NCBI GenBank assembly: GCA_023014335.1
Contig: JAECYW010000015.1
Coordinates: forward strand, 1,612,001-1,676,000
Direction of reading: 5' to 3'
Origin: Galerina marginata
Taxonomy: Eukaryota; Basidiomycota; Agaricomycetes; Agaricales; Galerinaceae
DNA length: 64,000 bases
Shown here piece by piece: positions 47,248 through 58,430 of the stretch. The notes beneath the pieces are model-generated. The model was given only the letters and a program-made list of their open reading frames with translations, was not told the DNA's origin and searched no databases. How positions within the stretch are numbered: the first letter of the stretch is position 1; every line of letters starts with the position of its first letter. A program made the position numbers and the translations under genes.

Positions 47248-50075
47248 TTATTCAGTGTCTAGGAGAGCGAATGTTGTTGCTATCCCTTCCTCCGATATCG
47301 CTTCAAGTAACGCAAAAAGCTGCTCCAGTGCCGGACGAGCGGCGGAGGGAGGTCTTAGTGATGCCCCACTGATTCCTGCAGGATTCCGGCCGGAATATCG
47401 AAATTCCGCGGATTCCTGCAGGAATCGGAATGGCAGAGGGACCAGCCAAAAGCCCCAATTCCGTGGGTTATATTCCGGCGGAATGCGGCGCGGAACGTCC
47501 GGAATGGGGAATTCGGTGGGATTCCGCGGCGGAATATGAGGTTACATCATACGATTACGTAATGTTCCCACCTGTCGTGGCTTGTTGATTTCCCCACGTC
47601 GTGCCAGTCTCTTGCCTGTCGACCACCACCACCGTCCCTCTCCCCCCTCTCCTCCCCCCTTATCGTCCAGTCCCGCCGGCTGCGACATTTCGCCGCCACC
47701 GTCGGCATGCGCGCTCACGACCCGCTGGCGCCACGTCGACCCCACCACATCACAATACCCGCCACGTCGAACGTCGCCGACCCCGCCACCACGACTCTGA
47801 ACCCCCTCGCTTACCCCGTCGCGACTGCCACGTCACGGGCCTCAGAGGGCGAACAGCGCGTTGGCCACGTCGCAGCGCCTTACGGAGTGGGGAAAAGGGA
47901 CCAGAGGTACCGGTAAGCACCCCCGATCCCATCCATCCCTATTCCACCCTCGTTAATGCCCCAGCATCCACCTCTGGCTCGTCCGCTGGCGTTTCGAACC
48001 AACGGCAGCCGCGGAAACGGCCAACGTCGACCCCAACCCGACCCCTCCGCCCTCATTTCGAATCAACAGCGACCACGTCACCCCCACTGCCGCCGGATTC
48101 GACTCGCATCGCCCCCGAAACCATTTTGAACCCACGGCAGTCTCGTTAGCCCCCACCACCCGTGCGCTGGGACTCCCGCGGCGCCCATCGCTCACCCGTT
48201 CGCATTCGTTTTGCGAACGGGACCCGAAGCCCATCAGCCCGCCACCGCGTTTTCGAGCCCAACCCCACCATTCACGCCCGAGGCGCCACCTGCCACCGCC
48301 ACGTCGACGCCAGCCACCACGACGTTGCCTCCACGTTGAACGAACGCCGGCCCCGCCTCTACGACCCCCACAGCTCGCTGACGTGGCGCGAATGCCACGT
48401 CACGGAGCTCGAGAGACAAACCGCGCCGGGACTGGGTCATAGGAACGCCATTGAGGCCCAGCGACACCTGGTAAGCACCCCACCCATCAACCTAGGCCTC
48501 CGCTGACGCCCCCAGACAGCAATCAAACGATGACGACCGCTCCCGCGAACGCCCCAGCCGCGTTCGCCGCTGTTTCGAGCCAGCGGCAGCCACACCAACC
48601 CCCCGCCGCTGCCTTTCCGCTTGAAACGGCCACGACGACCATCGCCACCTTTTCAGGCCCAACCCCACCATTGCGGCTCCGAGCCCGCAGCCCGCAATAT
48701 GTCGACCCCTACCATCACCCGCGTCGGCCACGCAGTGTCAAACGAACGACCACCGCGACCCCACAGCTCGCTGCCGGGTTGCGAGTACCACCTAACGGAC
48801 GTCGAGAAACGGAACGCGGGGTTTAGGGAGTGGGGGATAGGCCCACAGACACCCGGTAAGCACCCCAACCTATTTACCTCCCATCGAACTCACCCCTTCT
48901 CGTTTAACCCACCCGCGGGCCTCGAGTTGGGCCCACCCTCCGCCATTTTGCACTCACGCCCTTCCTCCCTCCAACTCCCCGCGCCGACTCGTTTCGCGAA
49001 CGGCCGCCGAACTCGCGCGGCGGCTGGCGTTCGGCCACCGTTGTGTACAACACCCACCCCGCCTCCGTTTATTGTAAATATAATTAAAGTAATTAGAATA
49101 GCGTAACACTGGCAGTAATGTAATATATGATGTTTAGTATCAATAATAGACTATATGTGAATTGTATTGAAACCTGACAGTGAAGCTAGCAAATAGTAAG
49201 AAAAACACCAGTTAGATGGCCTGTATTACACACTATAGGTACTATTCCCTCTATTCCTTGAGGAATCCTCAGGGAATAGAGGGAATCCACAGGAATAGAA
49301 GGAATAGAAGGAATTCCCCAAGGAATAAAGGGAATTCCCTCCATTCCACTGGGAATCCTACAGGAATAGAGGGATTCCCGCCATTCCTAGGGAATCAGTG
49401 GGGGAATGAAAAGTACTGGGCGGAGGCAGCAACCATATCCTCCAAAGTAACTTCCACAGGATAAAAGTCAGTGGCTGGTTCGGCAGCTCGATCCAATGAG
49501 TAAACTCGACACCCAATCATGACGGTGAAAGAATTGTCGCTTGTTTGAACAGGTGGTGGCGGAAAATTGGGTTGGTCAGAATTCATCATGAAAGGGGTGA
49601 GGGGATCGAGGACCACCTTTCCCCAAAGGGGCATTCGGGGGTGGACCTCAACCATTGAAAGGGTGAAACACGGGAACATTAGCGTAGCTCGGATGCGAGC
49701 TCTCTGGAGCATGACGGCGCAATGTCCTTGGAGGATCTGAGGTGTTTGGGCGCCCCATATGGTCAGGATGAGCATAGTTAAGGCATTCTTGTGGTGTTCC
49801 ACCCAAGCTTCTCCCGCAGCTCGGTTAGGTGGAACAGGTGCTGTTCCGCAGTAATGACGGTGTAATGGCCACGCAAGTTGTTGGCAATCTGCATTCTACA
49901 ACATGTTTGTCAGACTGTCAGACTTCCCATAGAACTGTAATGGACATACGCAGTAGTAGGCATTGTCGCAGCCTGTGCACCTAAAACGAGTTTCGGGCAA
50001 TGGGGGCTTGAAGCAGTGACGGCAGAAATGTGATATTGTTGGTCGACTGTTGGAGATGAATATGCGTGAAGGCAT
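47248..50075 (-). pseudogene. MYND zinc-finger gene broken by a mobile element
   Basis: The start is ATG at 50075 (MPSRIFISNSRPT). Exons: 50075-49950, then 49895 down to 49419, where the element begins. The frame resumes at 47340 and stops at 47248 (FALLDTE). The N-terminus is a MYND finger: CRHC, CTGC, YYCNADC (across the intron) and HRHYC, with QLAW between. MYND fingers are protein-protein interaction modules. The rest (LTMLILTIWGAQTPQILQGH, RVYSLDRAAEPATDF) is not recognised. Removing the element and one GGCGGAGG copy gives VAASA joined in frame to ARPALEQLFALLEAISEEG, so the gene was intact before insertion. As it stands, the protein would end a few residues into the element. Confidence 0.75.
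47341..49426. mobile_element. 2,070 bp GC-rich non-autonomous DNA element, copy 2
   Basis: The body is 47349-49418, flanked by the perfect 8 bp duplication GGCGGAGG (47341-47348 and 49419-49426). I see no difference from copy 1 at 25183-27252 over the whole length, including the repeat-rich ends. Same orientation as copy 1. It interrupts the MYND gene. Confidence 0.9.
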
Positions 50076-51365
50076 GTCAGTGGTGGAAGTAGCAAACGAG
50101 GATGAGTTCGACTATAGGGAGTGGGTGACCTTGACGATTAGGTCTTCCTAAGGATTGACGGGCGAGGTGGGGAAAAACTTTTCAACACCTTTTTATTAGC
50201 CAGCAGGCAGACTTTGTTATCGATCGCAATGGAATTTTTATTTCACATGTAGTTGTACTTCGCCAGTCCATCCGAAATGCAGCCAAAAACCATATGACAA
50301 GTCTCCACGAGGTACCAATTTTACTGACCGTGGTCACCAAATGTTTGCCTAGGAGCCATGTGAGCTACAGGTCTCGTGCCACGGTCGCCAGCCAATGTGC
50401 GAGGTGTTGAATATAAGGCTGCCCACACCACGCCGATTATATTGGGCAGTTGAACACTGTTCCCTCTGCGCATTGCAATAATACGGCCGGAGTACAGATC
50501 AACTGCGACAAATATGGAGTCGGGCTATTGTCAAAGGCGCTCAGTACACCCAAAAGCCGGACAGAAGAACACATACTGTTTCCACTTCCACAGCTAAGCT
50601 GCTATTCTGGCCTTCAGGTTGATTGATATCTTGTGGCATTTCAAATCTGCAATAGTGAAACTTAGGAGGTGGCATAACTGATAGGGGACAGACATTACCT
50701 CGAGCGTTGTTTTTTTTTTCTCGTTGGGGGGGGGAAGAGAAATGAGTCATTTAGATTTCTACTGGTCAACAGTTCATATTCGCACATTCGGCGGCCGGCA
50801 TCTGTACCTTGAAGTGGGCCATATGGACTGCATGACTTTCACCTAGAGATATCCGGACGACCGAGCGAAGCCAATCTGCTTTGAGCCGGGACGGAAGGTG
50901 AAAAACGGAGGAATCATGACAAATGTCCCCCAAATCATTCGTTTTCTACTGTAAACTGTTCCTATCGTCTTAGGATACTGTCATAATATTCTATCTATTC
51001 TACTTACTCCAGTAATTTTTTACGTACTCATGGAAGAGAAAGAAAAGGATGGGAAGGCCAGGAGCCATGACTAATTCGTGATCTCTTTAGGGTAGGCAGA
51101 GCATCCTCCTGCCACGTGCTCTCATCACATGCCTCGATCAACTCTGACTGCCTGCCCTAAACTGTGCCAGATTTAAATACTCTGCCAGACTCGCCATGGT
51201 CCTGCTTCCGCCACCCATTATCTCACTAATTTTAATTGTACAAAGGAAAGAGTTGAATTTGCTAAATAGATCATTAAAACTCGCGGGTAGATAGTCGCCG
51301 TTTACTATTACGTAGATCGGTAGAACTTAAAGATTGGAAGAACTTGTGAATAGCTTGTACATATG
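50076..51365. other. Intergenic region with a possible minus-strand remnant
   Basis: On the minus strand, 50750-50560 reads PPPKFHYCRFEMPQDINQPEG...LAVEVETV and 50520-50330 reads DSIFVAVDLYSGRIIAMRRG. This looks like two exons of a protein of the type that follows agaric F-box domains, but no F-box is seen and a stop follows. The rest holds the promoter of JmjC paralog B, including the shared motif at about 51149-51164. Confidence 0.3.
51149..51164 (+). promoter_or_regulatory. Shared upstream motif, copy at JmjC B
   Basis: The word TGCCTGCCCTAAACTG. Nearly the same word occurs at about 57248, 58248 and 63656, each time 120-185 bases before a predicted start codon. It may be a regulatory site or simply part of the duplicated promoter. 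Confidence 0.4.
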
Positions 51366-54300
51366 AGTACCGAGGACCGTACGTGACATACCTACCGCTC
51401 ACCCAAGGAGCACAAAATTTATATTTTCCTCTGAGTAGGTGATGGAACGACAAAGGTCGCGCGGATGGCCTCGCCAGTACTGAAAGCACTTCCATTTCGG
51501 TGTTCCGAGCTTGCGGAAGTAGCTAACCTCGAAGGATTTTGTGCCACTCTTCCTGCCCCTTTTGGGATGCCTGTGAGCTGTTTCTCCGCCTCTTACTCCC
51601 TTGGGATTCACATTTAGACGACCAGGGATTCTTCACACAACTCCAACAATACGAAAATGTCCTATTATCCATCACTACCACATCCCAAGCTTCGCAAGAC
51701 TTGCTCGGAAGTCTTGGAATCACAGTGGACATGGGAAATGGGGGCAAGGTCGTCGGGTCAGACTCTATACCCCAATGGCAACCGAAAGCGGCTTCAAAAC
51801 TCTGCAGTCTGATTTGCGCGTACTTGTTAGTCGATGAGGCAATATTTTTCAACTTCCCAAATGTGAACTTGACACCGATACAACGAAGGCGCCCTGCCGA
51901 ACCTCTTGGTCTGGGATACTTTGAGCAAACGGTAGGTTGTCCCGGCTCCTTAGGTATTTACTCTTTCTAAATAAACAATCAAATATTCAGTTACTGCCCA
52001 AGTTGTGTTCAACGCGAGATCTCCTAACAGGTTTCCGGAAGATTGTCGCCCAGAAGGACAACAAAGTAATGACGGGAATCACGCATGATGTTCCGCAGGT
52101 AAGATTGCTGAAATACCTGGCGGGAATAAATCAGTCTGGCCGTAAGGCCAAGATCTTAGAAAATTTTGTGGGCGCAGCAATGCATATTGCCGTGTTAAGG
52201 GAAACTCATTTCGGGCGCGAGGATCTACCAGACATTCCAGACAGTCTAGATATTGGGTAAGCCACAGTTGTTGACTAGATCGTTGACTAAATGTTGACCC
52301 AAACGCAGAACATTGGGACAATTAGAGGAGCATGAAGGAGATTTTCTTCAAACGGTGAAGAAACATGATGGAGGCGCAAACTGTTTCCGCTCAGCGCTTC
52401 AATGTTCCCTCTTAATTTCGCCGCTGTGCCTTCTGCTTCCGGTAAACCTACGAAAGGCAAAATTCGACCGCAGTCACCTCATTCAGCTGTTCATCCTCTT
52501 AGAATCACAGAGACCAAAACTTCTGGTCGATGTCGAACGTCTGCTTTGGGAGACCGTATTTAACATTGCAGGCGGCGAATCAGACCCGTTAAAAGAAGTA
52601 ACCGCAATGGCAACCTCACTGCCCTGGACAGACATTCATGCAATGGATTCAGAGACAGACTCCTGGTTTCATATTGGTAAGAGAGCGGATTAATTATTTT
52701 CATCCGACAATTTTTAATTAGACTATTAGCGGCGTGGCCAGAGGCTATATCGTCCAAGCGTGCGCCACCCACTGTTAGCACAGTTCCTATGACCACTTTT
52801 CCGCCGGCCGAGTACTCGGATCCATGTAACAATGAAGATGCAGTCAGTTGGTCCGACGACGACGACGACGCCGCTCACTCTCCCTCGAAGGACCTTTCTC
52901 AGGGCTTGACAGGTGTTACTGAACCACTCGGGCCAATGGTGCTTCACCAGGCTCCCACCGGAACAGTGCAGCCCGACTGGTGGCTACTACTTTTATCATA
53001 TAACTAAGGCAACTGCCTTGAGGCCTTTGTGTATAAGTCCACACTCTTTTATGAAAGGCTCTCATTTAGTTACCAGGCGATATTTCATTACAAAATTTCA
53101 TTACTATGCTGGAAATTTTCATAACTCTTATAGCAATTTCATAACTCTCATGGCAACTTTTTGAGTCTTTCATTTTACCTGGCAGAGTAACTTTCATAAG
53201 AATTTCATAACTACCATCAGGAGATTTCATTGCGAGATTTCATTCTATCATTGCAAGATTTTTCATAGGGATTTCATAACTCTGTGGCTGATGATTTTAT
53301 AACTTTTCATAACAAATTCATAAGAATTTCATAACTTTCCATGATATTTTTCATTATCATTGCTCAATATTTCATAACTTTCCTTTGGAAATTTCATTGC
53401 GATTTCTTATTCTAATTTTCATTAATACTAGGCAACTTTTAATATGCTATTTATATGTGATATTTTGTTTTAATTACTAAATAGATGTATATTGGTGTTT
53501 GCCTGTGTGTGGGGGGGTCAGTGCCCTATTCTCAATAAAGTTTGGATTTGAGGCCAGAATATGAGGCTATCATAAGCCAAATATCCAGCAAAAGGCATTT
53601 ATAAGTCACACATACATATTACATAATCACATCAAATGACAAATACAGCTTTAAATTAAATATCGCAATGAAATTGCCCAGTAAGAGTAATGAAATAGTT
53701 ATGAAATTAGTCTATAAATATAATGAGAAGGTCTATTGAAAAGACTGCCTACAGTTATGAAAAGTTATGAAATTTACCAGAACAGTTAATGAAATTTCAT
53801 AATGAAATATCGCCTGGTAACTAAATGAGAGCCTTTCATAAAAGAGTGTGGACTTATACACAAAGGCCTCAAGGCAGTTGCCTTAGTTATATGATAACTA
53901 GTGGTAGCCACTAGTGGCAGCCCGACGACGGCGCGGGTCAGTGTCCCTCCAAGGATCCTTGTCACGACTCCACCGAACCACCAGTGCCAATGGTACCTGA
54001 AACATCTGCTACTACAGGAGTGCAGCCTGATCAAGAAGTGGACACCGATGACAACGCACCATCGGACGAAGATGCAGAGGGCGACGAAGACGACGACTCC
54101 CCTGGGAGCCGAGCAGCGCGAAGTGACGAAACATCATCGGAAGAAGACGCGAAAGTGCAGAGTGAAGTACCATTGGAAGAAGATGCAGAGGGCGACGAAG
54201 ACGACGACTCCCCGGGGAGCCGAGCAGCGCGAAGTGACAAAACATCATCGGAAGAGGACGCGGAGGGCGAGCAAGACGACGACTACCTGCTCTCACTCAT

Positions 54301-57026
54301 TGGGCAAGGAGATTTCGGGGATATGGATGAAGATGAGGACTACCTGCCCCCGCTTACTGGGCAAGGAGAGATGGACGATATGGATGAAGACGATGAGATG
54401 GAATATGATATGGATTGTGACGAAAAGGAAGACGAGGACGGAGCCAGAGCGGATGCCCAGAGCGAACACTCGGAGTCCGACCGTATGGCTGTTGAGTATG
54501 CCAATGAGGGGCACGGAATGGCAGACGAGGACGAGGACGAGGACTCAACGATGGATGAACGGAAGTCGCAAGACGCGGGTGACAACGAGCGCGGAAATAC
54601 GGAAGAAGACGAAGGAGGAGAGTCCCTCGCGAATAATCCTCGGGGCAAAGGCTCCAGGAAATCTGAACGCTTACTCAAAAACCGGGTCAAAATAGGTGCT
54701 CTCGCAGGGATGCAAGGCACGAACTCTTGGAAGAAGCCAGTGAAATCCAAGGCGAAATTGGAAGTGGCAAAGGAAGGTGAAGAACTCCTGGACAGCTTGG
54801 CCCTAGCGGAAAGGCTTCAAGGAGGTGATTCACTGGAGGGTGCAATTGACGTCGACGCCTTGTTCGACGCCGTTCCCCTGGAGTGGGAGCCGCCTGAAAT
54901 TACACTGAAACTAGACAAACCAGAGGTGAGGAGAACTGCTTGCATTTGTTATTCAACTCGATATGACCATTTACACAGAAACATACTCATAGCCGTGACT
55001 TGGTCGCCTATGGACCCACTAAAGCCGATAAAAGGGTCTATCACCCTCGCTTTCATGTAGGTCTTTCGCCATAGAAGTCTGTTCAAACTTTTCACAACTT
55101 GTGACCAGCATAAGATAACACATACCAAACTGCATAGCGTCTTCAAGGTCTTGGAAATGGGCTACGTCAATGGTCTTCCACGCCATATCTTCGATCCGAA
55201 ATCATCTGTGTTTCACATCATGACGTATCAGGATTTTAAGAAGCTTAAGCCCCGCGAGGTTCAAGACATCATGCGTCATAAACATATTGTGATGACAGGA
55301 TGCCCGATCCCAGATACCAAGTTCGATGCGGAGGGATTATCAACTGTAGCGTCATTGCACGACATAATAGCCATACAAGGTTGGAAACTAACTTTTGACT
55401 ACAGGATGCGCTCTGATACAAAGTCTTTTTGTAGATGGTTCTGTCATCCGCAATCAACCCATGAACAAAAGAGTCCCGTTCGGCACCCTTCAGCAGCTTC
55501 TCGACGCCGCATCGGATCCCGACGGTAAAATTTTGAATGCATTGGATAATCCATCATGGGACGCTCCGACCTCCCTCAACAATTACAGCATTGACTTGGC
55601 GGCATGGAAGGCGACAAGGATGAACTTCGCTGGTGACAAAGTCGAATATCCTCGCGGGGACATGAGATGGAAGCTGGCAAGCACTGCGGATACACTGACA
55701 GCAATCCACATGGACAGCGATGGCATGGCCACTGAGGTTGAAGTGATTGGTGAAAAGCTCTGGATGGTAGGCCACAGCAGGCCGGGTTGCTCGTTTTCCG
55801 ACATCAATCTCCTAGTTGACAAGCGCTTTCAACTGGATGAGGCTCCGGACGGTGGATACTTCGGTTTCGAGGCAATTGTATTGTCTCCGGGCACATGCAT
55901 GTATGCTCACTGTTTTCTTCGTAATGATTTTGACTAATTCTCCTAGCAAAATGCGGCCCAACACCCCGCACCTAGTCTACGGCCCCGAGCCCACCATTTC
56001 TAGAGGAGGTCATTTCATCAACGCAGCGACAATGCAGGATACAAATTTTGGCGTAATCCACACCTTCATCTGCCACGATTACATTACCAATACGTCACAC
56101 CACCCCACAAGGATGCTGTTTCGGCGCATTGCTGAATTCTACTGGCGTGGACTGGTGCAAGGAAAATTCGTCCCCAATGGCAAGCTAATATCTCGTTTCC
56201 TTTACTGACTTGCCGTCCTGATGTGTTCTATTAGACCCGGTCTTACAACATTTACCAGACCTCAAGACCTTTGACAGCGTGCTTGACCTCTTATGTTTAT
56301 GCAACCTGGTCATTCTTGGAAATGTACTCGACGAGCGAACATACCTTGGCCCAAATCAGCAGGCTGAAGCACACGCGCACCCTCTCGCAGAGCTCCGCAT
56401 GAGAGAACATGATGCGAACGCTATAGACCGATGCGAAAGACTTAGAATGGTTCAGGCGCGTGGGATGTGTCTCTACCTCTTGGACTGGTTAGAAGAATGT
56501 TATGAGATTCGGAATACCGAAACGAACGCTGTGGTCAGGGCAGTTCCGTATTCCTTCTTGGCGAAACAGGGAGCGGCTATTGTTAAATACAAGAAAATTG
56601 CATGGAATCGTGCCGCAACCAATGGAGGTCGCATTCATGGCACTCCACACTGTACACCGCTCCATCTTGAGTCCCAGATGGACAACGTTATGCGAGTCCA
56701 TCCAAAGGTTTTTGTGGCCTGGCAGAACCGCACGGAGTTTGATACCACGTCCTTGTCCTACGGCTCCAAAGGTAGTTCTTATACTGTCCTACGCACCAAA
56801 GCCTACCCGAGCCAGAAAGGTATGTCCTCAATATGTATATCCTGTCCATCTTCCTAACGTTACAAAAGGAGCGACACTAGCGATGTTCGAAGAAGCTGGA
56901 AGCACTGAGAATGACAAGACTTATACGACTTTGCGCAAGCGCTGTGATCGAATGGATGTCAATTTCGAAGTCATCGACTCGAGTATCGTCAGGGATGCGG
57001 CAGTCAAAAAATGTCGGACTGAATAA
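51366..57026 (+). pseudogene. JmjC domain protein, paralog B, interrupted by a MITE-like element
   Basis: The 5' end is unresolved (candidate ATG at 51366; clear coding from about 51,590). Exons: to 51931, 51991-52256, 52309-52676, 52730-54925 (split by the element at 52978), 54979-55056, 55148-55379, 55405-55900, 55947-56179, 56235-56819 and 56869-57026. A helical N-terminal domain (LLISPLCLLLPVNLRK) is followed by a long acidic linker with a 37-residue tandem repeat (SPGSRAARSD). The JmjC domain then has the full Fe(II) triad, HMD (near 55706) and His in NTPH (near 55968). JmjC proteins are Fe(II)/2-oxoglutarate oxygenases, often acting on histones or other proteins; the substrate here is unknown. 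Without the element the frame is continuous; with it the frame is lost. One intron is GC-AG (56180-56234), and another measures only 25 nt. Confidence 0.75.
52968..53926. mobile_element. 939 bp MITE-like element with long TIRs and a 10 bp target duplication
   Basis: The body is 52978-53916, flanked by the direct repeat GCAGCCCGAC (52968-52977 and 53917-53926). TIRs of ~115-130 bp start with GTGGCTACTAC-like sequence and continue tatcatataactaaggcaac inward. The last few bases at each end differ. The A/T-rich middle is filled with TTTCATAAC and TTTCATTG words on both strands. No coding capacity. A 9-10 bp duplication is more like Mutator-type than hAT-type insertion, which is inference. Confidence 0.85.
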
Positions 57027-57432
57027 GGATACATGTTCTCTAAAGAAATCCTACTCATCCCATAATTTAGTAGATTTCTTACAATGCAAATTCAGAATTT
57101 AGTTGGGCGCTTTCCATTGTCACGCGAACTATGACGCGGTTCGTCTCTGCCACTCATAATACGTCATCTCTCGCCCGGCAATTACCGAGGGACCCCAGCC
57201 AAACAAATATCACTGGGGCGCAATCGCTCTGATTTGTCATCAAGGTATGCCTGCCCTGAATAGTCACAATATTTATTGAAAGGCTCGACCATCTCTTTCT
57301 GCTTCCTGCTTCCTCTGTCGAATCGGAAAGCAGGGTTCCGTATTACCTTGTTTCGTCAAATTAGAGTAGTCTAGATTACATATCGTATTTTATAGATTAT
57401 TTAGGGTATAACTGCTTGTAAACCGACTTACA
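57027..57432. other. 3' flank and duplicated promoter region
   Basis: From about 57085 to 57430 the sequence is a diverged tandem copy of 58083-58430 (shared words gacgcggttcgtctctgc, ctctgatttgtcatcaagg, accgacttacaatgacc). This is the promoter and leader that precede paralog C. Confidence 0.7.
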
Positions 57433-57763
57433 ATGACCGCGAATGAACCGTCCTGCCATAGCTGGCTTCCCAGTGGAGCTCGACTAGTTTGATACCACGT
57501 CCTTGTCGTACGGCTCGAAAGTTAGTTCTTATACTGTCCGACGCACCAAAACCCACGGGAGCCAGAAAGGTATGTCGTCTATATATTTATGCCATCCATG
57601 TTGCTAATGCTGGAAAAGGAAACGACGCTAGCGATGTTCCAAGGAGCTGGAAGCACAGGTAGTGACAAGACTTATACGACTTTCCGCAAGCGCCGTGACC
57701 TAATGGACGTCGATTTTGAAGTCATCGACAGGGGGGAGGCAGTCAAAAAGCGTCGGATTCAAT
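57433..57763 (+). pseudogene. Deletion remnant of a JmjC-family paralog (first codons fused to the 3' end)
   Basis: 57433-57485 matches the first exon of paralog C (ATGACC..., gaatgaaccntcctgcca, ggagctcgac). Directly after it, 57486-57763 matches the last two exons and intron of paralog B (56741-57026), including the pieces around gataccacgtccttg and gacaagacttatacgac and the stop. The whole middle of the gene is missing, and the joined frame hits stops. Confidence 0.75.
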
Positions 57764-58430
57764 AAGGATACATGTACTCTAAAGAATCCGTACCATCCAA
57801 TAATTGAGCAAATTTCTTACAACGTCGTCACGAGAAATCCTACTCATCCCATAATGTAGTAGATTTCTTACTAGGTAACCGCAATCTGCGGAGGCAATGC
57901 CCGCTTCGACATCCTAGTCTTGTGGTCTACCTTTTTACAAAGATTCAAGAGGATCGAAGAAGAATTGTGACCTACAGAGGACGAACAATATCAATTTTTT
58001 TCCATCAGCGAATCGAGAATTTGCATTTATTTGGTCGCTAGTTCCACCCCTAGAGAAAGATTGCTCGCTTCGCTCGCAACAATGCAAATTTAGAACTTAT
58101 TTGGGCGCTTTCAATTGTCACGTGAACCATGACGCGGTTCGTCTCTGCAGCTTCAACTACGTCATGGCTCTATCGGCAACTCCCGCGCGGCCACAGCCAA
58201 ACAAATATCAGTGGGGCCCAATTGCTCTGATTTGTCATCAAGGTATGCCTGCCCTAAACAGCCACACGATTTATTGAACCGCTCGGCGGTCGCTTCCTGC
58301 TTCCTGCTTCTTCTGTCGTATCGGAACATAGGGTTCCGTATTAGTTTGTTTCCTCAAATTAGAGTAGTTTAGATTAAATATCGCACTTTATTCATTATTT
58401 AGGCTAGAACTGCTTGTAAACCGACTTACA
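57764..58430. other. Promoter of JmjC paralog C with a small insertion
   Basis: Contains the 3' flank of the remnant, the short repeat at 57872-58080 and the promoter copy from 58083. The shared motif TGCCTGCCCTAAACAG is near 58248. Confidence 0.6.
57872..58080 (+). repeat. 209 bp insertion, inverted relative of 46471-46729
   Basis: The tandem copy near 57075 reads agatttcttac directly followed by aatgcaaatt. Here the same two words are separated by 209 bases, which defines the insertion exactly. Its reverse complement resembles 46471-46729. No TIR is obvious, and at most a 2 bp duplication is visible. It is a small non-coding mobile repeat of unknown class. Confidence 0.65.

Noticed and set aside
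52978..53916. The insertion in paralog B acting as an intron
   Set aside because: GT and AG can be found at its ends, but the splice combinations I tried put the downstream exon out of frame.
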